The notes beneath the pieces were generated by a model, which saw only the letters and a program-made list of their open reading frames with translations, ran no database searches and was not told where the DNA came from. Below are positions 28,957-38,172 of a stretch of DNA of 64,000 nucleotides, piece by piece. The DNA is from Paraglaciecola arctica (GTDB lineage Bacteria > Pseudomonadota > Gammaproteobacteria > Enterobacterales > Alteromonadaceae). Position numbers and translations under genes: made by a program. The DNA is taken from assembly GCF_018861065.1 (NCBI RefSeq), contig NZ_JAHKQO010000039.1:62001-126000 (forward strand), in the 5' to 3' direction. The first letter of the stretch is position 1, and every line of letters starts with the position of its first letter.

Positions 28957-29886
28957 CTATTTTTGAAAATATCTCACATAATCTACTTGTACTTCAGCCG
29001 GTAGCTTAGCGTCATCTACGGCTTTAGTTTTACCTAAATAAGTAGCGATAGCAGTTATCCAAATATTGATGTCGTTATGTTTATATTTTTCGACTGGGAA
29101 ACTGGCTTCGCTGACTAATTCACCGTTAAAAAAGTAACGTACCGTGGTTTCGGTAAATTCAAAGCCAATCACCTGCCACTGATCAAGGGAAGTATCATCT
29201 TCAAAACGAATTTGTTTGGTACCCACTTTATTTTGGGTACGACCAGGATCCTCGGTGCCAGGCTCTGGTTTCCATTGGTGAGCATCAGTTTGATAGTGTT
29301 TTAAATCAATGGAATCATTTTCAAACGGGTCAAGTTCAATATGACTTTTAAGTTTAGGATTAGACAAAGGATCAAACTCCAAATCGCTGGGATCTGAATT
29401 CACAGTTAAGTCATTCATCATCCAAAATGACGTGTGCCAGCCTGCACCAGAAGGGACTTTTAAGCGAGCTTCATAATAGCCATAACGTAAGAAGTCATTA
29501 GAGATAATACCGCCGCCTGTGTATTGAACAACACGTGCTGGTTTGTCACCTTCTTTTTGCCCTGGTTGTAACCAATGGTTAGTGGGGCAATTGACTTGTT
29601 CTTTACGCAATAAGATCCTATATACACCGCCCAACACAACGTTATTTTCGGCTTTTTGTTGACTCCAATGTTTGCAATCTAAGCGAAAATGCCAACGTTT
29701 TTGATCGACCTTGTCACTAGAAAACTCATCAGACCAGGTTAACGCATACCCATTAACATCAGTGCCTTCTAGAGGTTGTTGTTTGGGGTCACTGGCAGGA
29801 TCAACACCTTGGCCAACCCCAAAAGCATAAAAAGATAATAATACAAGTACAGCACTTGCAACTTTAATAGTTTTGATTATAGACAT
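28957..29886 (-). CDS. Secreted GH16 glycoside hydrolase
   Basis: The 309-residue protein has a signal peptide (to about residue 23) and a single GH16 jelly-roll domain. The catalytic motif is HIELDPFEND, giving nucleophile E184, D186 and acid/base E189 in the ExDxxE form. GYYEARLKVPSGAGWHTSFWMMND precedes it in the expected way. GH16 covers kappa-carrageenases, furcellaranases, agarases, porphyranases and laminarinases; the sequence is unlike the other two GH16 proteins here and I cannot fix the subfamily. It ends a leftward operon with two sugar-acid enzymes and a symporter, 16 bases after the enolase-superfamily gene. Confidence 0.88.
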   Translation of the reverse strand: MSIIKTIKVASAVLVLLSFYAFGVGQGVDPASDPKQQPLEGTDVNGYALTWSDEFSSDKVDQKRWHFRLDCKHWSQQKAENNVVLGGVYRILLRKEQVNCPTNHWLQPGQKEGDKPARVVQYTGGGIISNDFLRYGYYEARLKVPSGAGWHTSFWMMNDLTVNSDPSDLEFDPLSNPKLKSHIELDPFENDSIDLKHYQTDAHQWKPEPGTEDPGRTQNKVGTKQIRFEDDTSLDQWQVIGFEFTETTVRYFFNGELVSEASFPVEKYKHNDINIWITAIATYLGKTKAVDDAKLPAEVQVDYVRYFQK

Positions 29887-29901
29887 TAATTTTTACCTAA
29901 T

Positions 29902-31089
29902 TTAAATCGAAATAACATGAGAAACATAAGGTGCAATAGCCTTCTCGTCTAACTCAACACCTAACCCTGGACCTGAAGGTAGCGAGTAAAAGCCATTTTC
30001 ACAGGCCATATCTGTATTCACATAACGCAGATTTTTCAAAAAGACTTGATGCTGAAATTCGTGATAGCTACAGGCAGCAATGGTGGCACTGGCTTGCAAA
30101 CTCGCCGCCATAAATATGCCGGTACCTATGGTCGCATGAGGGATCACTTCTAAATGATGGGCCTCGGCATACCGTGCAATTCGCATAAACTCTGTGATAC
30201 CTTTATGACCCATTTCTGGTTGCACGATATGACAAGCATTGCGGCTAATTCGGGCTTTTGCATCATAAGCAGTACGCCATTCTTCACCGACAGCAATAGC
30301 GGTATCGACTTTATTTGCGACCCAAGCTAAACCATCAATATCCTCACTGGGTACAGGCGCTTCTGCAAACCATAAACCGTGTTTTGCCATACTTTGAATA
30401 AGCGGAACGGAATCATGAGCCTTATACGCCCATAATAAATCACAGGCTATTTTAGCGTCTTCGCCTAATGCAGAACGTAATGCTTGCACTTCTTGTACCA
30501 CGCCCTCGGTAGCAAAAGGTGAGGCAAATTTAAAACAGTTAAATCCTTTAGCTTGCCATTCTTTGGCGTACTCCGCTCGTTCGGCGAGTGTTGCCTTGGG
30601 TAATCCAGAAATATAGGCAGGAATTTTTGTGCGCCTAACACCACCAAGCAACTTGGCGACACTACACTGACTTTGTTTGGCCGCTAGATCCCATAAGGCA
30701 ATATCCAGTCCAGCCAAGGCGTCTAAATAATAACCACCATTATATCCGCGCACTCTTTGCATATCGTATAAGTCATCATGAATCGCTTCTCTGTCCATCG
30801 GGTCCCGGCCGATTACAAAGTCTCCTAACAACTCTTCAATTAGGGCTAATGTTGCCCCCGGTGCAACGATTCCGTATGTCTCACCCCATCCTACTAAACC
30901 ACTTTCTGTAGTCATTTTAATTACGATAGAACGGTCACTGCTTGGATAAACGGTGCGATTTTCAGCCCGTACGAAGTACCCCTTAGCATTAACCTTTTCT
31001 GTAGGGCGCGCTTTCAGTCCCCCATATAGAGCTTTTTCCCGAGGAATAGTCACCACGAAAGCTTGAATATTAGCGACTAGATCAGGCAT
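29902..31089 (-). CDS. Enolase-superfamily sugar-acid dehydratase/cycloisomerase (first copy)
   Basis: The 395-residue protein has the capping domain plus TIM-barrel layout of the mandelate racemase group. Metal ligands are D217 (ACDLLW), E243 (FAEAPVP) and E269 (VGEEW), with H318 in PHATIG on the seventh strand. At the usual K-x-K site there is K187-F-A, so the second lysine is absent. Members dehydrate sugar acids or open anhydro rings. Candidates are galactonate dehydratase (giving 2-keto-3-deoxy-galactonate) or 3,6-anhydro-galactonate cycloisomerase; I favour the galactonate role because the other copy is coupled to the aldehyde dehydrogenase. It sits three bases after the SDR gene. Confidence 0.82.
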   Translation of the reverse strand: MPDLVANIQAFVVTIPREKALYGGLKARPTEKVNAKGYFVRAENRTVYPSSDRSIVIKMTTESGLVGWGETYGIVAPGATLALIEELLGDFVIGRDPMDREAIHDDLYDMQRVRGYNGGYYLDALAGLDIALWDLAAKQSQCSVAKLLGGVRRTKIPAYISGLPKATLAERAEYAKEWQAKGFNCFKFASPFATEGVVQEVQALRSALGEDAKIACDLLWAYKAHDSVPLIQSMAKHGLWFAEAPVPSEDIDGLAWVANKVDTAIAVGEEWRTAYDAKARISRNACHIVQPEMGHKGITEFMRIARYAEAHHLEVIPHATIGTGIFMAASLQASATIAACSYHEFQHQVFLKNLRYVNTDMACENGFYSLPSGPGLGVELDEKAIAPYVSHVISI

Positions 31090-31091
31090 TT

Positions 31092-31871
31092 TTAGTTGCC
31101 CCCTGTTAAGTTAATGGTTTCACCGGTCATAAAATTCGAAGCAGACGACGCCAAATACACCGCAGCGCCAGCCATTTCGCTTGGTAACCCTGCTCGTCCC
31201 AACCAATTGAGTTGACTGGCATAGTCATCCCAAGCCTGACAAGCTTGTTGATCGCCCGCGCGGTTTTCTGGGTAGGTGTCTACTAAGCCTGGACTAATGG
31301 TATTCATCAAAACGCCCTGGGAAGCAAACTCTCGAGCGAGGCTTTTGACCAAATTATGTTGCGCGGCTTTCATCGCCGCATATACAGAAACTACCGCTTT
31401 GGGTGAGTCTTGGTTAACACTGCCAATATTAATGATTTTACCACCTTTGCGGCTGGCCATAATCGGCAAAATGGTCTGTAGCATCTGTACATTCACTAAA
31501 AAATTAAGCTGAACTTGCTGCTGAATTTGCTCATCGGATAATTCAACAAAATCGCCAAGTACTTGTAAAGAATGGTTAGCGATGAATACATCGATAGGGC
31601 CAAACTTTTTCTCCACATCAGTTATCAATGTCTTTCCGGCATTAGGTGCGAATAGGTCTTGGCTCACAAAATCACATTGTGAATTAATGGCTTTTAGCTG
31701 ACTTAACACTTGTTGGCTTTCTTCAGTAATCTCTCGACCATGAATAATGACAGTCCCGCCCTGCTGAGCTAAGCCAGTCGCAATTGCAGCACCAATGCCA
31801 TTCAATCTTCCGGCCCCGGTGACTAAAATACTCAAACCATTCAAATCAAACATAGCGGGGATTAGATCCAT
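31092..31871 (-). CDS. SDR-family sugar dehydrogenase candidate
   Basis: This short-chain dehydrogenase (about 259 residues) has the nucleotide-binding ILVTGAGRLNGIG, the motif ANHS in place of the usual NNAG, and the catalytic YAAMK. A GG-rich Shine-Dalgarno (AGAAGG) lies eight bases before the ATG at 31871; the in-frame ATG at 31889 overlaps the symporter gene and has no such site. In this operon it could oxidise galactose or another sugar at C1, feeding the lactonase and dehydratase. The exact substrate cannot be read from the sequence. Confidence 0.82.
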   Translation of the reverse strand: MDLIPAMFDLNGLSILVTGAGRLNGIGAAIATGLAQQGGTVIIHGREITEESQQVLSQLKAINSQCDFVSQDLFAPNAGKTLITDVEKKFGPIDVFIANHSLQVLGDFVELSDEQIQQQVQLNFLVNVQMLQTILPIMASRKGGKIINIGSVNQDSPKAVVSVYAAMKAAQHNLVKSLAREFASQGVLMNTISPGLVDTYPENRAGDQQACQAWDDYASQLNWLGRAGLPSEMAGAAVYLASSASNFMTGETINLTGGN

Positions 31872-31875
31872 GTCT

Positions 31876-33558
31876 TTAACCTTCTTCATTAATGGTTGTT
31901 TGTTGAGTCGCTTTTGGCTTGACTAGCCAAGCCAACATTAAGATAGCGATTCCTACCGTGGCTAACACTCCTTGGGCGTAATCGGCCATCCAACCTAATC
32001 CCAAAACAAATAAGCCAATCATAGCTATTCCGGTTGCGATAATTTTTCGCCCATATAAATTTTGCTCATCATCGCTATGATCTTGATTTTCAAATGTTGT
32101 ATTGTCGACTCTGCTATTAATGTAATCGATATATTGTGGATTATCTTTCTTAGCGAGCACAAAACGTAATTCAAATAAGCTAAGTAATATAAATGGCACT
32201 AAAACACCTACTAACATTTCTGGCGAGCGTTCCAACTCAAAATCAAACATTGCGGGCGAGACAAACTTAAAAAAACCGTTAACCAACAAACTCAAAACAG
32301 TAGTAATCACCACACTTTTCCCCGTTTGCGCTTTTGAGAATAAAGACCAAATAGGCGGTAAAAATAACGCGGCACCTGTTATCGCGGCTAAGCTAAATAC
32401 GACTTCCACTATGCCACCCATGTTTTGCACCATCAGTGCAACACCTGTCGCAATCAATCCAAATACTAGAGTTGAAAAACGCGCCACACGCATGGTTTCA
32501 GCCACCGATGTATTAGTGCGAAATACCCGATATATATCATTGGTAAACACACCAGATGCAATATTCAATGTGGTATTCACAGAGCTTGCGGTCGCAAACA
32601 CCATGGCCCCTAAAATCAAGCCCATCACACCATCCGGCACCACTTGCTGACTTATCATCAAATACGCGCCCTCAGCTTCTGTACTGGATAAATCAGGCTG
32701 CATGATCCGATAAATCATTGGGGGTAACATCCAAATCATTGGGGCAACTAAATACAGGCTACCAAATAAAAAGCCAACCTTTTTAGCATCTCTTGGGCTC
32801 GCAACACTGGTATAACGCTGCACGTATGCCCAACTTCCACCGATAAACACCATGTTATAAAAGCCAAAGGCAAACATAAACCAGGGGGCATATTCGGCAT
32901 TAGTTAAAGCAAAAAATCCTTCAGGGGATTGTTCAATAAAACCACTTACGCCGTTCACTTGATCAAAGGCTAATGGCACCACAATTAGCACTGCAGCTAC
33001 CAACACCACAAACTGTAAAACATCTGTCACTAATACAGCCCACAGGCCTCCGACAGCGGTGTATAAAATAATTAAGCAACCTAAAACAACAATAGCGGTA
33101 GACAAAGGTACTCCCGCAGTAACCTCTAACATTTTGCCCACAGGATATAAAAAAGCACCACTACCAAAAATAGAAATAAACAAGAAAATTAGAGTGTAAA
33201 ATTTTTGAGTTTTTGCCCCTAACCTTTGGGTGATAAATTCAGCTGCAGTTAATGCTTTAGTGCGATTCCATTTAGGCGCAATATAAAACCCTACGATAAA
33301 GCCCGCGATACTCATAGTGGTTTGGATTGTCACCGCAACCAAGCCATTGTTGTAGGCAATGGCTCCCCAGATAACGAAAGTTCCCACAGAAAAGAAGCTC
33401 ATAAACAAAGACAAACCACTGATCCACCATGGCACCGCTCCTCCAGCCGCAAAAAATGATTTCACATTTTTACCACTGCGAGAAAAGGATAAACCTAAAA
33501 TAAAAACCAGTGCCGAAAAAGCGATAGCAATAGCGATATCAAATTGACTCACGGCCAA
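31876..33558 (-). CDS. Sodium:solute symporter (SSS family)
   Basis: The 560-residue integral membrane protein has about 13-14 hydrophobic segments and SSS-family features, such as SGLSLFMSFFSVGTFVIWG, AEFITQRLG in the early helices and YVQRYTSVASPRDAKK in the middle. It should import a sugar, sugar acid or small oligosaccharide across the inner membrane with sodium. It stands in a leftward operon between the DapA-family aldolase (48 bases upstream) and the SDR gene, so the likely cargo is a carrageenan-derived monosaccharide such as D-galactose or 3,6-anhydro-D-galactose. Confidence 0.92.
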   Translation of the reverse strand: MAVSQFDIAIAIAFSALVFILGLSFSRSGKNVKSFFAAGGAVPWWISGLSLFMSFFSVGTFVIWGAIAYNNGLVAVTIQTTMSIAGFIVGFYIAPKWNRTKALTAAEFITQRLGAKTQKFYTLIFLFISIFGSGAFLYPVGKMLEVTAGVPLSTAIVVLGCLIILYTAVGGLWAVLVTDVLQFVVLVAAVLIVVPLAFDQVNGVSGFIEQSPEGFFALTNAEYAPWFMFAFGFYNMVFIGGSWAYVQRYTSVASPRDAKKVGFLFGSLYLVAPMIWMLPPMIYRIMQPDLSSTEAEGAYLMISQQVVPDGVMGLILGAMVFATASSVNTTLNIASGVFTNDIYRVFRTNTSVAETMRVARFSTLVFGLIATGVALMVQNMGGIVEVVFSLAAITGAALFLPPIWSLFSKAQTGKSVVITTVLSLLVNGFFKFVSPAMFDFELERSPEMLVGVLVPFILLSLFELRFVLAKKDNPQYIDYINSRVDNTTFENQDHSDDEQNLYGRKIIATGIAMIGLFVLGLGWMADYAQGVLATVGIAILMLAWLVKPKATQQTTINEEG

Positions 33559-33606
33559 ACTCCTCGTTTATTATTTGCTGCTTGATCATTGCCTACACCT
33601 ACACTG

Positions 33607-34536
33607 TTAAGCTTTAAGGGCTGGCATTAAGCCATCTAATTTCGCATACAGCTTTTTCAATTCTTCGATGTTTTTGGCATCTAATTTGGGTCCAGTGTCA
33701 CGTACCTGAGGACATGTAATAATGCCTCTTTCAAACAATATCTGTTTAGTTAAGCTACAACGATAAATCGCCTGCATATTTAAAATAGGCATCATCTGAC
33801 AATATAAATCTAAGGCCTTCTCAAATTGCCCTTGGTTGTGAGCATCCACTAAAAGCTTGTGTACCTCTGTTAACTCACAAGCGGGAACGGTTCCTAGCGC
33901 GTTTCTGTCTAACTCATCAATAATATAACGCCCACCTGCACCACCAAACACACCAATTAAAGTATCGGGAGCTGCTGCAAGTAACTGTTCCATACGCTGA
34001 CCACAGGGCATAGTTTCTTCTTTGACATAACGTATTTCGGGCACTTGTTTTAAAATGCTAATCACTGTTTCGATAGCCATACCAGCGCCCATAGGTGCTG
34101 GTGCGTTCTGCAACATAACGGGGATGTTTGCTTTTTGAGCCAGCTCTTTATAAAAATTCACCATTGCCTGCTCGTCACCAGCAAATTTATTTGGTGCCAT
34201 CACCATAGCGCAAACAGCGCCCGCTTGTGCACCATGTACCGAATATTCGATCACTTGCTCGGGAGTACTGGCACTCGCGCCCACGACAAAAGGTACCTTA
34301 CCTTGAGTCAACTCGCCGACTAATTTAGTAGTTTCTAATCGTTCTTCTCTGGTTAAATAACTGTATTCGCTCGCTAAACCAGGAAACACCACCCCATCGA
34401 CACCACATTCCAAAATATAGTTTATGGCCGATTTAAAACTTTTGAGATCGATGTCACCTTCGGCTGAAAAAGGTGTAGGTATTACTGGAAAAGTGCCGCT
34501 TAAATGATTGTTTACAGACATAGTTATAGATTGCAT
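33607..34536 (-). CDS. DapA/NanA-superfamily aldolase
   Basis: The 309-residue protein has the class I TIM-barrel aldolase pattern: GTFPVIPTPF at the start, GLASEYSYLTREER in place of the usual G-[ST]-T-G-E loop, and the Schiff-base lysine in YVKEET. The position normally occupied by the catalytic tyrosine (YNxP) reads LQNAPAP, so the tyrosine is replaced. In context it may cleave or dehydrate a 2-keto-3-deoxy sugar acid. That would be a non-phosphorylating alternative to DgoK/DgoA. It heads the leftward operon and is divergent from the IclR gene. Confidence 0.82.
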   Translation of the reverse strand: MQSITMSVNNHLSGTFPVIPTPFSAEGDIDLKSFKSAINYILECGVDGVVFPGLASEYSYLTREERLETTKLVGELTQGKVPFVVGASASTPEQVIEYSVHGAQAGAVCAMVMAPNKFAGDEQAMVNFYKELAQKANIPVMLQNAPAPMGAGMAIETVISILKQVPEIRYVKEETMPCGQRMEQLLAAAPDTLIGVFGGAGGRYIIDELDRNALGTVPACELTEVHKLLVDAHNQGQFEKALDLYCQMMPILNMQAIYRCSLTKQILFERGIITCPQVRDTGPKLDAKNIEELKKLYAKLDGLMPALKA

Positions 34537-34570
34537 TTCAGGTTATTAATAGCGCTATTACAACACCAAA

Positions 34571-34585
34571 TATCAATAATAGCAA
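34571..34585 (-). promoter_or_regulatory. TTGCTA-type site in the IclR/aldolase divergent region
   Basis: Read on the minus strand the site is TTGCTATTATTGATA, sharing TTGCTATTATT with the copy at 27100. It lies 35 bases before the aldolase gene in the 220-base divergent region and could be an operator of the adjacent IclR regulator. Confidence 0.4.
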
Positions 34586-34756
34586 TTTAAAATAATTATA
34601 AATGTTAACTTTTTGTTTTCATACATTGAGTTAATTACCTTAAGAGAGTATTTTCATAAATATTCCATTTATTAATTAAACTATTATAGAAATTTAAATT
34701 TGCTTCGCTTACCATGACAAAACATCACCAATAAACATTAAAGAATATTAACCATT

Positions 34757-35518
34757 ATGATTACTAAGCCCGGCTCACAAACTAATCAAAGTATTGTAGA
34801 TGGTATCGCTGTATTACAAGCTTTAGCGGTTTCTTCAACTCCTGTTGGAGGCAAAGAGTTAGCCGAGCAACTGGGCCTGGAAACAACAAGAGCTAATCGT
34901 TTGTTAAAAACGCTAGCATCCATTGGCATCACCCAACAAACTGTCGGTCGAAAATATCAGCCTGGGCCAGGCATGCACGTGCTGGCATCGCAAAGTTTGT
35001 ATGCATCTGGATTATTACGCAGTGCGATGCCCACTTTAGAAAAACTGTCCTTTTTCGGTCGTACCGTCGCATTAGGCGTACTATGGAACGATTCAGTGTC
35101 GTTTTTGTACCACGCCAAACCTGGCATGTCTTCAACCGAAGCCATTGGACGTATTGGCCTGCGCACAGCTACAAATAGTGGCATTGGCATGGTGTTACTT
35201 TCTCAATTGGACCAAGAATCAGTCAAACACATTTATCACGACAAATTAATCCCCGGCTATCCAGAAGGCATCACCTCCTTACTGAATACTTTAAACGCTA
35301 TTCGCCAACAAGGTTATGCCAGAGTCGAAGTTACCTCAGAAACACCACAAATAGAAAATAGACCATCTCATACTGTTGCAGTAGCAATAGGTAATCCTAT
35401 TAACGCAGCTATTGCCATTTCTGGATGGATTTCTGAAAGTGACACCCTGGAAATAGCTAAAGAGCTTCAACACGCTAAACAAACTATTGAAGAAACACTA
35501 AAAGATTCAAATAAGTAA
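34757..35518 (+). CDS. IclR-family transcriptional regulator
   Basis: The 253-residue protein has an N-terminal winged helix (about 10-75: IVDGIAVLQALAVSSTPVGGKELAEQLGL, then RANRLLKTLASIG) and the C-terminal IclR ligand domain (LHS segment replaced by AMPTLEKLSFFG, later GIGMVLLSQLD and VAVAIGNPINAAIAISGW). IclR regulators usually bind sugar-acid or keto-acid effectors and control catabolic genes. It is divergent from the aldolase-symporter-SDR-enolase-GH16 operon, which is its probable target, together with other genes bearing TTGCTA dyads. Confidence 0.88.
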   Translation: MITKPGSQTNQSIVDGIAVLQALAVSSTPVGGKELAEQLGLETTRANRLLKTLASIGITQQTVGRKYQPGPGMHVLASQSLYASGLLRSAMPTLEKLSFFGRTVALGVLWNDSVSFLYHAKPGMSSTEAIGRIGLRTATNSGIGMVLLSQLDQESVKHIYHDKLIPGYPEGITSLLNTLNAIRQQGYARVEVTSETPQIENRPSHTVAVAIGNPINAAIAISGWISESDTLEIAKELQHAKQTIEETLKDSNK

Positions 35519-35630
35519 TATTCAATATATTTCACTCAATTGATTAAGTTTGTGACTGAAGAACAAACATGGGAAACGGCTACTGTTCGATAGCGCCTAT
35601 TAATCAGATCTATTAACTTAGCCGATAATT

Positions 35631-35985
35631 TCAACCATTTTTTGCTTGATGAATGGTAACTGGCCAGTCTGCAAATTGACTTTTTGCTCTACTAACTTCT
35701 GGCATACCCACTGCATAAACGTACATTTTACTCTTTTCATGCATATAAAAACTCACCGGTTTGTGCTCAGTCATGTTTAGGGCGATTTTTGTGGGGAATC
35801 CCCATTTGATCGAGTAACGCAAAACGCAGCCACCCCGCTGAAATTGCTGGCGTACGAAAAGACCAGTCACTGTCTCGTTGCTCGTCTCGATTAGCAGCAC
35901 AACTAACACTTGCCGCTGCACCGCTCGCTGCTGCGACTAATTTCAATACTTCGCGACTAGAGAAATATCTTTCAATTCAAACTCA
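35631..35985 (-). pseudogene. Frameshifted remnant with a Tat-like signal sequence
   Basis: Directly after the GH16 stop on the minus strand, one frame reads [17 protein letters not shown] and on to [13 protein letters not shown] and [16 protein letters not shown], then hits a stop. The next frame continues as a coherent peptide (HKPVSFYMHEKSKMYVYAVGMPEV...) to 35631. The first part looks like a Tat or lipoprotein signal sequence. It has no start codon of its own in frame. I read it as a decayed small secreted-protein gene; the family is not recognised. The rest of 35519-35630 holds nothing I can name. Confidence 0.45.
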
Positions 35986-37383
35986 CTACTTTTTGGTTAT
36001 CGCAATATCATCAATGTAAAACAAACGGTTGCCATTGGACGCTTCTTGAGGAAGAACAACAATGCGTAATCTGTCTTTAGAGTTTGACGAACTTGTGCGA
36101 GAAAAAGATTGGGAAACACGCACCCATTGTCCCTTTGCTACCTTAACCAATTCGATTGGTGGGATCTCTAACCAAGGGTCTTCAAGCATGAAACGTAAGT
36201 CTTTGATGGCATTGTCTGGATCTATCCAAATATTAAACGACAACTCAAACTCACCGGAGGGAATATTCACTGAACCGTAAGGCGCAAAGACTGATACTTC
36301 TTTCCTCGTTGAACCCTGTGGTTGGTTATACCTCAAACTTTTTCGGCCAGTCGAGAATTTATATTGGTCAAAGTCCGTAACGGAAAAAAACTTAGCCGAG
36401 TCAGCATCCATCCACCAAAATTCTGCCGTTTTATTTCTTAAGGTGGGCTTGCGCGTTGAAGCAACGTTGATTGGCCCTTCAAATCCAAAAAATGCCCTAT
36501 CAACTAAGTTAGTATTCGGTTTCTGCCAAACACGTACATAGTCGATTTCAAAATCGACCGGTAACTCACCTTCATCAGGAATGCCATGCCAGGGAAATAC
36601 CTCAGAATCAAACCATAGTTCCAATGGGTTATTAAGCACCCAATTATCGCCCATCTCCTGCTGGGTGGCGTGGTGAACTAATTTCCCGTCTAAGTACATT
36701 TTCAACCCATCTGGCAACCATTCAACACCATAAACATGAAACTCATCAGCTGTACGCCCCGTCATTTTATGGGCATGTTTCCACACTTTGTTCTTTTTAG
36801 GATGCCCAGGACGCCAATCATGTATGGAAGTCACAAAGGTAGTTTCTGGATTTCGGTTTCCTGTTTTTACCCGTCCTATTAACTCAAACACATCCAACTC
36901 TTGCTGGTAACCTGTTCCCCAAAACGCTCCTGTCATTGCCGCATCCGGAATTTTCACCCGCACTTCCATATAGCCATATAAAAACGTGTTATGGCTAATA
37001 ACGGCTGCAGTCGTAATATTTTCATATTTGCTAACGTTTTGTTTGGGTGGTGGAACTCCTAAAAAATCGTAGTCAGGCTGCCACCGAGTGGTCAGTTTTA
37101 GATGTCCATCTTCTAATCGCACATTGTGCGGAGCAAACTGTGATGGCGCTCTGCCTTTCCAAATATAAAACTTTTCGTTAGTCCCTTGTACATACCATTT
37201 GTTGGTATCAATGGTGTCACTGTTGAACTCATCACTGACTTGCGAGTTAAGCCGCCAACCGCCGTGATTGTCAGGATCTGACGCGGGCAATAAAGACAGT
37301 GCGCTAGTCGACCCGCTTGCGCCTATGAACACATTCAATAATATGAATAAAAAGGTATATTTGATCATTTTCACAAGTAACAT
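35986..37383 (-). CDS. Secreted GH16 hydrolase with C-terminal binding module
   Basis: The 465-residue protein has a signal peptide (to about residue 24-29), a GH16 domain (about 35-295) with catalytic motif QELDVFELIG (E162, D164, E167), and a C-terminal jelly-roll module (about 300-465, ending in FYIDDIAITKK) that looks like a CBM4/9-type carbohydrate-binding fold. The IWKGRAPSQFAPHN segment is shared with the GH16 at 56099 and is the sort of sequence seen in agarase/furcellaranase-like subfamilies (GH16_13 group as I recall). It probably cuts kappa/beta-carrageenan or furcellaran; exact specificity is open. It ends the sulfatase-led operon. Confidence 0.9.
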   Translation of the reverse strand: MLLVKMIKYTFLFILLNVFIGASGSTSALSLLPASDPDNHGGWRLNSQVSDEFNSDTIDTNKWYVQGTNEKFYIWKGRAPSQFAPHNVRLEDGHLKLTTRWQPDYDFLGVPPPKQNVSKYENITTAAVISHNTFLYGYMEVRVKIPDAAMTGAFWGTGYQQELDVFELIGRVKTGNRNPETTFVTSIHDWRPGHPKKNKVWKHAHKMTGRTADEFHVYGVEWLPDGLKMYLDGKLVHHATQQEMGDNWVLNNPLELWFDSEVFPWHGIPDEGELPVDFEIDYVRVWQKPNTNLVDRAFFGFEGPINVASTRKPTLRNKTAEFWWMDADSAKFFSVTDFDQYKFSTGRKSLRYNQPQGSTRKEVSVFAPYGSVNIPSGEFELSFNIWIDPDNAIKDLRFMLEDPWLEIPPIELVKVAKGQWVRVSQSFSRTSSSNSKDRLRIVVLPQEASNGNRLFYIDDIAITKK

Positions 37384-37455
37384 CTCATAAATAGTTTCGT
37401 CTAACAGTCAAAATTTAGCCTGAGTGCAGAAGACCAATCGGCAAAAAATTGTGAA

Positions 37456-38151
37456 TTAAAAGTTATCTTCACATTGAGGTCTAAGTACTAATTCGTGAAT
37501 ATGGGTATGAATGTCCACATCTAGTTGTAGCAATATTGCTTTAGCAACCGCTTGCGCAGATAAATACTCAGGGCGTTCAGCCGCTCTAAACTCGGTATCA
37601 ACCCCGCCTGGATATATCGATAAGAACTTAATGCCCTCTGACTTCAATTCTTTACGCATCACTTTAGTGAAACTATCAAGGGCTGTTTTCGTGGCAGTGT
37701 AGGCGGCAATACCCGGGTTAGCGAATAAACAAACTGTTGATAACACATTTACAATAGTGCCTTGATGCTGGCTTTTCATATCGGGCAATACCGCTTTAAT
37801 ACAAGCAATTGGAGCATAAAAGTTGACTTTCATCATCCAGTCAAGCTCTGGGATTTCTGTCTGATATGCTTGTTTACGCACGTTATTAATTCCTGCACAG
37901 TTGATTAGAATATCCACTGTGCCGTGTTTAGCATTGGCTTGTGTTAAAAAGCGGGTAAAGCATTGTTCATCAGTAATACAAAATGTATCAGCTACAACAT
38001 CCTCAGGTCTGGATAACTCACTAAGTGTGTGTTGCAATTTATCTTTATTTCGCCCACACACACTTAACCGATACTGTTGCTTTTCAGCCATAACCGCTAA
38101 GGCTCTTCCTATACCCGATGAAGCTCCGGTAATAACGACATGCTTTCTCAT
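37456..38151 (-). CDS. SDR-family oxidoreductase
   Basis: The 231-residue classical SDR has ITGASSGIGRALAV, NCAGI and the catalytic YTATKTALDSF. It has no signal peptide. It lies between an FG-GAP lipoprotein gene (22 bases) and the GH16 gene in the same operon, so it probably acts on a carrageenan-derived sugar in the cytoplasm. Its sequence differs clearly from the SDR at 31092, and no substrate can be named. Confidence 0.82.
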   Translation of the reverse strand: MRKHVVITGASSGIGRALAVMAEKQQYRLSVCGRNKDKLQHTLSELSRPEDVVADTFCITDEQCFTRFLTQANAKHGTVDILINCAGINNVRKQAYQTEIPELDWMMKVNFYAPIACIKAVLPDMKSQHQGTIVNVLSTVCLFANPGIAAYTATKTALDSFTKVMRKELKSEGIKFLSIYPGGVDTEFRAAERPEYLSAQAVAKAILLQLDVDIHTHIHELVLRPQCEDNF

Positions 38152-38172
38152 TTTTTAAATTCCTAAGGCCTT

